NCBI GenBank assembly: GCA_028700795.1
Contig: JAQVRY010000006.1
Span: 1-34,082 of the forward strand
Direction of reading: 5' to 3'
Length of the DNA stretch: 34,082 bases
From: Tissierellia bacterium
Lineage (GTDB): Bacteria; Bacillota; Clostridia; Tissierellales; Sedimentibacteraceae
Shown piece after piece: positions 1 through 6,122 of this stretch (positions are counted from its first letter, which is position 1; the number at the start of each line of letters is the position of its first letter). The notes under the pieces are model-generated. The model had not been told where the DNA came from and ran no database searches. It worked only from the letters and a program-made list of their open reading frames with translations. The translations under genes were made by a program, and so were the position numbers.

Positions 1-47
1 GTTAAATAAGTTAAAATTATGATATTAAACAATAAGGAAGGGATATA

Positions 48-611
48 ATGAATATTACTAAAGAAAAAGCATGGGAATTGCTGAAAGAGTACAACAAGGA
101 TGAATTTCATCTGCAGCATGCAGATACAGTAAGTTTTGTAATGGAATATTTCGCTGAAAAATTAGGTTTTGAAGAGGAAGCGGAATTTTGGGGAATTGTA
201 GGTATTTTGCATGATATTGACTTTGAAATGTATCCTGATGAACATTGCGTAAAGATGCTGGAGATACTGTCTCAAAATGGAGTAGATGAGAAAATTATCA
301 ACTCAGCTGCAAGTCATGGATACGGACTTACAGATGTTACAATAAAGCCTGAGCACAATATGGAAAAAATACTTTTTGCAACTGATGAACTGACAGGATT
401 AATAGGTGCTGCCGCATTGATGCGTCCTTCAAAGAGTACCTTAGATATGGAGCTTAAGTCATTAAAGAAAAAATTCAAATCAACCAGCTTTGCTGCAGGC
501 TGCTCAAGAGAAGCCATAAAAGCCGGCGCTGAAATGTTGGGATGGGAATTAGACTATTTATTGGATGAAACATTAAAAGCAATGCAGGAATATGAAAAAG
601 CAAGAAATTAA
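48..611 (+). CDS. HD-domain phosphohydrolase-like protein
   Basis: This 187-residue soluble protein has the residue pattern of the HD metal-dependent phosphohydrolase superfamily: His24, the His55-Asp56 doublet in ILHDIDFEMYP, His90 in ASHGYG and Asp113 in FATDEL. HD proteins of this short type hydrolyse phosphate esters of nucleotides or related compounds, but nothing in the sequence identifies the substrate. There is no signal peptide or membrane segment. The start ATG follows the ribosome binding site AAGGAAGGG at a normal distance. The gene stands alone on the plus strand, and its likely transcript runs into the hairpin array at 611-857 and ends at the terminator near 856-887. The HD assignment is secure at superfamily level; function is unknown. 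Confidence 0.8.
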   Translation: MNITKEKAWELLKEYNKDEFHLQHADTVSFVMEYFAEKLGFEEEAEFWGIVGILHDIDFEMYPDEHCVKMLEILSQNGVDEKIINSAASHGYGLTDVTIKPEHNMEKILFATDELTGLIGAAALMRPSKSTLDMELKSLKKKFKSTSFAAGCSREAIKAGAEMLGWELDYLLDETLKAMQEYEKARN

Positions 612-857
612 GATGCCCTAACCCTATTTTTCCGACCGGAGGGAGAGAAAAATAGCGGTAGGTCATTCGCAACGATTATGATTTACCCAATTTCTTTGAC
701 CGAAGGGAGAAAGAAATTGTAGGTAATTCAAACGCAACGAGTTCCGAATTTATGCGACGATAGGAGCTGATAAATTCGTGAACGGAGACTGCGCTTCCCA
801 ATGTATGCGACCAAAGGGAGCAAATACATTGGTGAATGAGACTGCGAGATGCCCTAA
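611..857. repeat. Array of four stem-variable hairpins with a conserved loop, bracketed by an 11-bp direct repeat
   Basis: Four hairpins follow one another. Their arms are 624-632/647-655, 688-697/710-719, 745-753/770-778 and 798-806/824-832. Each stem is a perfect 9-10 bp match, but the arm sequences differ completely between units. The loops share the word cgaccgaagggag with small changes. Units 3 and 4 are followed by gtgaaYgRagactgcg; units 1 and 2 have the degenerate tails ggtcattcgcaacga and ggtaattcaaacgcaacga. The block is bracketed by agatgccctaa at 611-621 and 847-857. No reading frame of note covers it. It could be a family of small mobile or RNA elements; I do not recognise a named family. 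Confidence 0.8.
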
Positions 858-1906
858 GGAAGGGGAATGTCCCCTTTCTTTTTCTTAGATTTGTTCCTTA
901 TAACAGTGTACGTTAAGCAAGAAATTACCGTAACGGGTATTACAGTAAACGTATAAAGAATTATTTTATTTGTAACCGATAAGAAGTTGTTTTCTGCAAA
1001 TATTATCATAATTGTCAAAACCAAAGGATGCATTAAATAAATATAATACGAGCTTTGACCGAATACTTTAATGAAGCTGTAAAATTTTTTTAATTTATCA
1101 TTCATTAATAAACATATTAAATATAAAAAAAACAATGACATGGATGAAAATAGAAACCATGCAAAAGTAGATGCCACAGAATCGTAATATGAAGCAACTA
1201 TGTAAATAATACTCATCAAAATATACCCTGTAATAATAAATAATTTATTTTTCTTAATCCATATATAATAATTATTGTATTCCAAAGTAATATATATACC
1301 CAACATATAAAATACCATGTATTTCAAAAATATTCTGTCCGACAAATCAAATCTTATGAATTCAGCACACAAATATGTTATTATTCCGGCAAATATAAGT
1401 ATTGTTACTTTCTTTTCAGCGTTTTTTAAAATAAAATAAAATATCGGACCTACGATGTACATCTGTATAATAATTATTACAAAATAAAAGTGATATGACA
1501 TTGTTCCTTGCAAAACACTTTTCACAAAAAATTTAATATCAATTGCATAATATCCAAAATATATATAAGCAGCATAATAAATAATACACCATACAAAATA
1601 CGCAACAATTACTTTGACAAGTCTTTTTTTGAGAAATTCCATATACTTAAATTCACGTTTTTTGTAACCGTAGCTGTAAAAGCTTGTTACTCCGCTTAAA
1701 AGGATAAAGACAGGTGTAGTAAATTTTAAACTTCTATTTACAATAAGCATCAGTACATACGGAAAGCTTCCATGAATGTATTCATTAACTCCTGTTGCTG
1801 TTATATGGACTATCATAACTGCAAAGCATGCAATAAATCTCATATAGTCTAATTCATAAAGCTTGTCTTTTTTTTCTATAATTTGTTCTGCAGCAATTAG
1901 CGACAT
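854..1906 (-). CDS. Membrane acyltransferase, acyltransferase 3 (OafA/WecH-like) family
   Basis: This protein of about 350 residues has some ten hydrophobic helices. Its first helix carries the family signature ELDYMRFIACFAVMIVHI, with the Arg and His that are conserved in acyltransferase 3 proteins. Members transfer acetyl or other acyl groups to cell-surface sugars or lipids; the acceptor here is unknown. An upstream ATG at 1942 is possible, but a TTGCAT-17-TAAAAT promoter (1933-1961) overlaps it and it lacks a ribosome binding site. The ATG at 1906 follows AGAGTGAT and is preferred. The last six residues, GDIPLP, are encoded by the repeat and terminator sequence at 854-875, so the native 3' end may have been replaced by repeat DNA. 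Confidence 0.8.
   Translation of the reverse strand: MSLIAAEQIIEKKDKLYELDYMRFIACFAVMIVHITATGVNEYIHGSFPYVLMLIVNRSLKFTTPVFILLSGVTSFYSYGYKKREFKYMEFLKKRLVKVIVAYFVWCIIYYAAYIYFGYYAIDIKFFVKSVLQGTMSYHFYFVIIIIQMYIVGPIFYFILKNAEKKVTILIFAGIITYLCAEFIRFDLSDRIFLKYMVFYMLGIYITLEYNNYYIWIKKNKLFIITGYILMSIIYIVASYYDSVASTFAWFLFSSMSLFFLYLICLLMNDKLKKFYSFIKVFGQSSYYIYLMHPLVLTIMIIFAENNFLSVTNKIILYTFTVIPVTVISCLTYTVIRNKSKKKKGDIPLP
856..887 (+). terminator. Probable rho-independent terminator after the HD gene and hairpin array
   Basis: An 11-bp stem with one G-T pair (856-866 with 870-880) and an ATG triloop is followed by a T-rich stretch, ctttttctt. It would stop plus-strand transcripts leaving the HD gene. The same bases also encode the C-terminus of the convergent acyltransferase. 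Confidence 0.6.
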
Positions 1907-1932
1907 TTCATCACTCTTTCTATATTTTGACC

Positions 1933-1961
1933 ATTTTAACATTTGTGCAGAATAAATGCAA
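1933..1961 (-). promoter_or_regulatory. Promoter of the acyltransferase gene
   Basis: Read on the minus strand, TTGCAT (1956-1961) and TAAAAT (1933-1938) are separated by 17 bp. Transcription would begin near 1926, which supports translation from the ATG at 1906. Confidence 0.5.
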
Positions 1962-2075
1962 ATATTTTAGAAATCTATAAATATGTATTCATAAATATTA
2001 TAATTACTCATTTTTAGCGGTATATGATATATAACAACGTTAATTTATAAACTTATTTGTAATTTTATTAAAAAT

Positions 2076-2117
2076 ATACGTTTTAGCGTATACGTTTTAG
2101 CGAAATTATGCTATAAT
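2076..2117 (+). promoter_or_regulatory. Tandem 14-bp repeat and extended -10 promoter of the HTH gene
   Basis: The word tatacgttttagcg is repeated perfectly and back to back at 2076-2089 and 2090-2103. It ends 8 bp before an extended -10 element (TGCTATAAT, -10 at 2112-2117). The repeat covers the -35 region, where no good TTGACA is present. That is what a binding site for an activator or an autorepressor would look like. Confidence 0.55.
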
Positions 2118-2146
2118 AACTCATGATATTCCTTGGGGGTGACGAC

Positions 2147-2389
2147 GTGATTGTAAGAGAAGCTGTACTAAACAGAATAAATGAAATATGTGATGACAGG
2201 GGCATGGCCGTAAATAAGCTTGCAAACTTATCGGGCATTACACCGTCTACAGTCTACAGTGTATTTGACTGCGACAGAAAAGATATCGGAATTGTGCTGA
2301 TAAAAAAGATTTGTGATGGCTTTGATATAACATTGGAGGAATTCTTTTCTTCAGACTTGTTTAAGTCTTTGGAGCAAGAGTTAGTTTAA
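2147..2389 (+). CDS. Small XRE/Cro-CI-type HTH transcriptional regulator
   Basis: This 80-residue protein is almost entirely one helix-turn-helix domain. The residues MAVNKLANLSGITPSTVYSV form the turn and recognition helix, followed by the typical LEEFFSSDLF end of single-domain Cro/CI regulators. An ATG at 2123 is in frame, but the GTG at 2147 is preferred. GGGGGTGA lies at the right distance before it, and the protein then begins in the usual family position. The gene diverges from the acyltransferase and has a tandem 14-bp repeat over its promoter, which suggests autoregulation. Targets cannot be read from the sequence. Confidence 0.8.
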   Translation: MIVREAVLNRINEICDDRGMAVNKLANLSGITPSTVYSVFDCDRKDIGIVLIKKICDGFDITLEEFFSSDLFKSLEQELV

Positions 2390-2404
2390 ATGAAGATAAA
2401 GGAA

Positions 2405-2433
2405 GGGGGACACGCCTTAAAGGAATGTCCCCC
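2405..2433. repeat. Hairpin with GGGGGACA/TGTCCCCC arms
   Basis: An 8-bp perfect stem (2405-2412 with 2426-2433) lies between the convergent HTH gene and the YaaL-like gene. It has no clear T-tract, so it is a weak terminator candidate. Its right half shares the word ggaatgtcccc with 864-874 and 7924-7934, which suggests a dispersed short repeat. Confidence 0.55.
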
Positions 2434-2453
2434 GCTAATATTCCGTCATTAAT

Positions 2454-2702
2454 TTATGTTAAATTATTGCTCTTAAATTGTTTTAAAAGATATATATATT
2501 TTTGTTCTGCAGCTTCTACCTTATATATTGCATAGTCCACTAAATCAGGCTGTGACACATTTTCAAAAATATTTTTTGCATCTTCCCATTCCTTTTTAGC
2601 GTTTTCAATATTTATAAACATTTCGTCATCTGCAGATTTATTTTTTGTTTTAAAATTTTCTAATATACTTTTAATACTAACCTTCCTTTGAATATCATTC
2701 AT
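2454..2702 (-). CDS. YaaL-like protein (DUF2508 family)
   Basis: This 82-residue charged, helical protein has no membrane segment. Its second half (AKKEWEDAKNIFENV, then AIYKVEAAEQKYIYLLKQFK) resembles the DUF2508/YaaL family: a Trp, an A-Y-x-x-E-AAE core and a final YLL. In Bacillus subtilis, yaaL lies directly after recR in the order dnaX-yaaK-recR-yaaL-bofA. Here the gene is on the same strand as recR but separated from it by three genes, which supports the assignment. The function of the family is not known. The ribosome binding site GGATAGGAGG precedes the ATG. The assignment is by eye and only moderately sure. Confidence 0.6.
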   Translation of the reverse strand: MNDIQRKVSIKSILENFKTKNKSADDEMFINIENAKKEWEDAKNIFENVSQPDLVDYAIYKVEAAEQKYIYLLKQFKSNNLT

Positions 2703-2785
2703 GGGGAAAACCTCCTATCCATATTATTATAGACAGGATGTTCCTTTTTATTCCTAATATACCAAAATAATTTACATGATGACTT

Positions 2786-3250
2786 CTATAAATTATTATT
2801 TTCAAGTTTTAACAAATATTCTTTTATTTCTATGCCTCCCCCGTATCCTATCAGCTTGCCGTTTTTGCCTATTACTCTGTGACAGGGAATAATAATTGAA
2901 ATAGGATTACGGTTGTTTGCCATACCTACAGCTCTGCATGCTTTTTCATTTCCAACTGAAGCGGCAATATTCTTATAACTTACAGTCTTACCGTAAGGAA
3001 TGGTTTTAAGAGCATTCCATACCCTTTGCTGAAATTCCGTTCCGGATGGAGATATCGGCAAATCAAAAGACTTTCTTTCGCCTCTTAGATATTCTTCTAT
3101 CTGTTTATGTGCTTCCTTTATTAGAGGAGTTTCGTATACTTTAATATTCTGTAAACCATCATCTCCAAAAAAAACATTTGTTATGGAGTTGCCATCCTCT
3201 GCAATGCCTATTTTACCGATATCTGAATCATAATAAAATACACTTTTCAT
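2786..3250 (-). CDS. ogt: Methylated-DNA--protein-cysteine methyltransferase
   Basis: This 154-residue suicide repair enzyme moves the alkyl group from O6-alkylguanine (and O4-alkylthymine) onto its own cysteine. The active site IIIPCHRVIG is intact, with acceptor Cys123. The conserved RAVGMANNRNP helix (Arg106 onward) and the YGKTVSYKNIA recognition region precede it. The length matches the short Ogt type without the Ada regulatory domain. The start ATG follows GTGGAGG. The 60-bp leader contains the reverse complement of the word agatgccctaaccctaag that also borders the hairpin array. It could share a transcript with tdk upstream, 64 bp away. Confidence 0.93.
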   Translation of the reverse strand: MKSVFYYDSDIGKIGIAEDGNSITNVFFGDDGLQNIKVYETPLIKEAHKQIEEYLRGERKSFDLPISPSGTEFQQRVWNALKTIPYGKTVSYKNIAASVGNEKACRAVGMANNRNPISIIIPCHRVIGKNGKLIGYGGGIEIKEYLLKLENNNL

Positions 3251-3314
3251 AATACCTCCACTTAGGGTTAGGGCATCTTTATCCTAATTTATTTCCTTTT
3301 TTAACAGAGTTCTT

Positions 3315-3953
3315 TTATTTTTGCTTTTTTAATTTTTCATATCTTATTATCAAATCTTCACCTTTTTCCCTGTAAGGCATAACCTTTCCTTCCTTATAGT
3401 GCTTCCTACAAAGAGGTATGTAACTTTCGTTGCCTCCGATAAAAATTTGTTCTCCGGAATATACTACTTTGCCGTTCGCAATACGGGCATTAGTTAAGGC
3501 TTTTTTGCCGCACCAGCAAATGGTTTTCATTTCTTCTATTTTATCAGATAATGCCAAAAGCCAATATGAGCCCTCAAATAATTCATTTTTGAAATCAGCT
3601 CTCAATCCATAGCACATAACGGGTATATTTAGCTCATCAACTATATCAGTAAGCTCTTGTACATGATGCTTTTTCAGAAACTGACATTCATCAATTATTA
3701 CAGCATCAACACCGAATAAATCATTATATTCCTTAACAACTTCAAAAATATTCATATCCTCTTCAACAGATATAGCTCTTCTGCTAATTCCCATCCTTGA
3801 AGCAACAACTCCCCGCTCTGCAAATCTGTTGTCAAGTGAAGATGTAAATATTAAGGGGTTTTGTCCTCTTTCTTCATAATTAAATGCAACCTTTTGTACT
3901 TCTATACTCTTTCCCGCACCCATGGTGCTGTATCTGAAATATAGCTGTGCCAT
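3315..3953 (-). CDS. tdk: Thymidine kinase
   Basis: Thymidine kinase phosphorylates thymidine with ATP to give dTMP in the salvage pathway. The 212-residue protein has the P-loop MGAGKS (residues 11-16) and the catalytic loop DECQF (88-92, Glu89 as base). Its zinc site is Cys146, Cys148, Cys182 and His185. It resembles the enterobacterial form, with a YSTMGAGKS P-loop and the blocks MCYGLRADF and LALSDKIEEMKTIC. It does not look like the GPMFSGKSEEL type of Bacillus. AAGGAG precedes the start. It lies downstream of the PTS_EIIC_2 gene (104 bp) and upstream of ogt. Confidence 0.95.
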   Translation of the reverse strand: MAQLYFRYSTMGAGKSIEVQKVAFNYEERGQNPLIFTSSLDNRFAERGVVASRMGISRRAISVEEDMNIFEVVKEYNDLFGVDAVIIDECQFLKKHHVQELTDIVDELNIPVMCYGLRADFKNELFEGSYWLLALSDKIEEMKTICWCGKKALTNARIANGKVVYSGEQIFIGGNESYIPLCRKHYKEGKVMPYREKGEDLIIRYEKLKKQK

Positions 3954-4057
3954 AATTCTCCTTTATAAATGTTTGAATATTTTATTTTATCTTGCATAGT
4001 TTACATAAAAAGCAATTATGTAATCCTTATGTTCGGATTCAAAGTCATACATTCCTG

Positions 4058-5107
4058 CTAAACTAAGTCTAATTTCAAATCGCCGTCTTTAATCCAACCG
4101 ATTTTTCTTAAAATATTGCCGATAATAGGCGTAAATATCACAGGAATTCCTATGTATAATATTAATATTCCCAACCATACTTTCATTCCTCCGCCCATGG
4201 TATTTAATGTTTCAATTATTCCTACCAAGCCGCTGGTCCCCATACCTGCACCTATAGGGCTGTTTTCCATTTGGAACAAAACCGTTGCCATAGGACCGGT
4301 AACAGCAGATACGATTACAGCAGGTATCCAGCACTTTGGATTCCTCACAAGATTCGGAACCTGCAGCATTGACGTTCCTAATCCTTGAGCAGCGACTCCT
4401 CCCCATCTGTTATCCCTGAAACTCAAAAATGCAAATCCAACCATATGAGCACAGCATCCGGCAGTTGCTGCCCCTGCAGCTATGCCTGAAAGACCAAGCA
4501 TCATACAAAGTGCCGCACTGCTTATAGGCAGTGTTAATACTATGCCTACTACAACTGAAACCAATATACCCATCAAAAAAGGTCTTAGGGTTGTAGCATA
4601 CATTATAAATTCGCCAGTTGCGGTCATAAATGCTCCTATTGCAGGACCTACCAAGGAAGCAATTAAAACACCTGCAATTATGGTAACAGCCGGCGTAAGA
4701 ATAATATCTATTTTTGTTTCTTTTGAAACCAATTTACCAAATTCAGCACCCACCAAGGCTCCGCAAAAAGCACCTGCAGGCCCTCCTAACATATTACCTG
4801 CTGTTCCGGTAATTGTAGATGCAAACAACACTAAAGGCGGAGCCTTTAATCCATAAGCCACTGCAACACCGATTGCTGCTCCCGTCATCTGACTGCAAAT
4901 AGGCCATACTGTTTCAGTTAAAAAAGTAATGCCAAACTTTTTACCAATGGTATTGAGAATTGTACCTATCAGCAAGGATGCGAAAAGACCATAGGCCATT
5001 AAACCCAATGCTTCAATCAGGTATCTTTGAACAGAAATCTCAATATTCTTTCTTCTAAGAAAACTTTTAAATTTTGAATCATTTTCCGGTTCGTTTTTTT
5101 TACTCAT
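4058..5107 (-). CDS. PTS_EIIC_2-family (PfoR-like) multispanning membrane protein
   Basis: This 349-residue, very hydrophobic protein has about nine to ten membrane segments. It is rich in Gly and Ala and has repeated motifs such as TGTAGNMLGGPAGAFCGALVG and TSGLVGIIETLNTMGGG. This pattern matches the PTS_EIIC_2 family, which includes proteins annotated as IIC-like permeases and as PfoR of Clostridium perfringens. No IIA or IIB domain and no PTS partner genes are nearby, so sugar transport by the phosphotransferase route is unproven. The ATG at 5107 is chosen because AGAGGG lies 7 bp upstream; the ATG at 5113 is too close to it. The gene sits between recR (behind a terminator) and tdk. Confidence 0.75.
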   Translation of the reverse strand: MSKKNEPENDSKFKSFLRRKNIEISVQRYLIEALGLMAYGLFASLLIGTILNTIGKKFGITFLTETVWPICSQMTGAAIGVAVAYGLKAPPLVLFASTITGTAGNMLGGPAGAFCGALVGAEFGKLVSKETKIDIILTPAVTIIAGVLIASLVGPAIGAFMTATGEFIMYATTLRPFLMGILVSVVVGIVLTLPISSAALCMMLGLSGIAAGAATAGCCAHMVGFAFLSFRDNRWGGVAAQGLGTSMLQVPNLVRNPKCWIPAVIVSAVTGPMATVLFQMENSPIGAGMGTSGLVGIIETLNTMGGGMKVWLGILILYIGIPVIFTPIIGNILRKIGWIKDGDLKLDLV

Positions 5108-5152
5108 TTTCATCCCTCTATTAGTAAATTATCTTCTTATCTTATATTTTAA

Positions 5153-5174
5153 AAAGCATGAGCTTTCATGCTTT
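5153..5174 (-). terminator. Terminator at the end of recR
   Basis: A 9-bp perfect stem (5153-5161 with 5166-5174) begins directly after the recR stop. On the minus strand it runs into TTTTTAAAAT. It closes the dnaX-ybaB-recR operon. Confidence 0.65.
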
Positions 5175-5771
5175 CTACATTTCTCTTCTGCCTTCCATTG
5201 CTCTCATGAGAGTTACTTCATCGGCATATTCTATGTCTCCGCCTACCGGGATTCCGTGGGCTATACGGGTTACCTTTATTCCCATAGGCTTTATGAGTCG
5301 GGATATGTAAACAGCCGTTGCTTCTCCTTCAATTGTAGTGTTGGTTGCTAAAATTACTTCTTTTATATCTGTATTAAGCCTTGATATTAAACTTTTAATA
5401 TTAATTTCATCAGGACCGATTCCATCAAGTGGAGAAATTGTTCCATGAAGAACATGGTATAAACCCTTGTACTCTTTGGTTCGCTCCATGGCTGCAATAT
5501 CTCTTGCATCTTCAACAACACATATGGTTGAACGGTCTCTTTTTAAACTGATGCAAATGCTGCATAGCTCGCCTTCAGTTAAGTTTCCGCACGTTTGACA
5601 ATGTTTTGTATGCTTTTTTGCATTGACTATAGCTCTTGCCAGCTCCACAACATCGCTGCCCTTCATTTCCAAAATATAAAAGGCAAGTCGCTGAGCAGAT
5701 TTCCTGCCTATTCCCGGAAGTTTTGCCAGTTCTTCTATAAGTTTCGTAATAGGCGCTGTGTATTGCTCCAT
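5175..5771 (-). CDS. recR: Recombination mediator protein RecR
   Basis: RecR (198 residues) works with RecF and RecO to load RecA on single-stranded DNA gaps. All family parts are present in order. A helix-hairpin-helix region lies at residues 9-34 (LPGIGRKSAQRLAF). The C4 zinc finger is Cys58, Cys61, Cys70 and Cys73. The Toprim domain starts at ICVVEDARD (Glu87, Asp88), and a conserved end contains ARIAHGIPVGGDIEYADEVT. The start ATG overlaps the ybaB stop codon as TAATG, indicating translational coupling. The order dnaX-ybaB-recR is the classic one in Firmicutes. Confidence 0.97.
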   Translation of the reverse strand: MEQYTAPITKLIEELAKLPGIGRKSAQRLAFYILEMKGSDVVELARAIVNAKKHTKHCQTCGNLTEGELCSICISLKRDRSTICVVEDARDIAAMERTKEYKGLYHVLHGTISPLDGIGPDEINIKSLISRLNTDIKEVILATNTTIEGEATAVYISRLIKPMGIKVTRIAHGIPVGGDIEYADEVTLMRAMEGRREM

Positions 5772-6121
5772 TACATTAACCCTGGTATGTTTACTCCGCC
5801 TGTTACCTTTTTCATTTCGCTTTCCATCATTTCATCAGCTTTTCTGAAAGCTTCATTAATGGCAGCCACAATCATGTCTTCAAGCATTTCCACATCATCC
5901 CCATCTACTACTTCCGGATCTATTTTAAGTTCAAGCAAGGCTTTCTTGCCGGTTACCTTAACTGAAACAGCTCCTCCTCCTGATGTTGCTTCTACTTCTC
6001 TTTGTTCAAGTTCTTTTTGCATGTCTTCCATTTGTTTTTGCATTTTTTGAACCTGTTTCATCATATTGTTCATATTTCCGCCGCCGGGCATACCCATGGG
6101 CATTTTTCTACCTTTTGCCAT
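5771..6121 (-). CDS. YbaB/EbfC-family nucleoid-associated protein
   Basis: This small 116-residue DNA-binding protein belongs to the YbaB/EbfC family, which forms clamp-like dimers. A Met/Gly-rich start (MPMGMPGGGNMNNMMKQ) leads into a long amphipathic helix, KQVQKMQKQMEDMQKELEQ. The family core VEATSGGGAVSVKVTGKK and a second helix pair follow. Its ribosome binding site AGGAGG lies within the end of dnaX, only a base or so from the dnaX stop, and its own stop overlaps the recR start. It corresponds to yaaK of Bacillus subtilis in the dnaX-yaaK-recR unit. Confidence 0.95.
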   Translation of the reverse strand: MAKGRKMPMGMPGGGNMNNMMKQVQKMQKQMEDMQKELEQREVEATSGGGAVSVKVTGKKALLELKIDPEVVDGDDVEMLEDMIVAAINEAFRKADEMMESEMKKVTGGVNIPGLM

Positions 6122-6122
6122 T

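Noticed and set aside
611..857. The hairpin array as a CRISPR array
   Set aside because: The repeated part is only a 13-base loop plus, in two units, a tail. The variable parts are inverted copies flanking the loop rather than unique spacers, and no cas gene is present.
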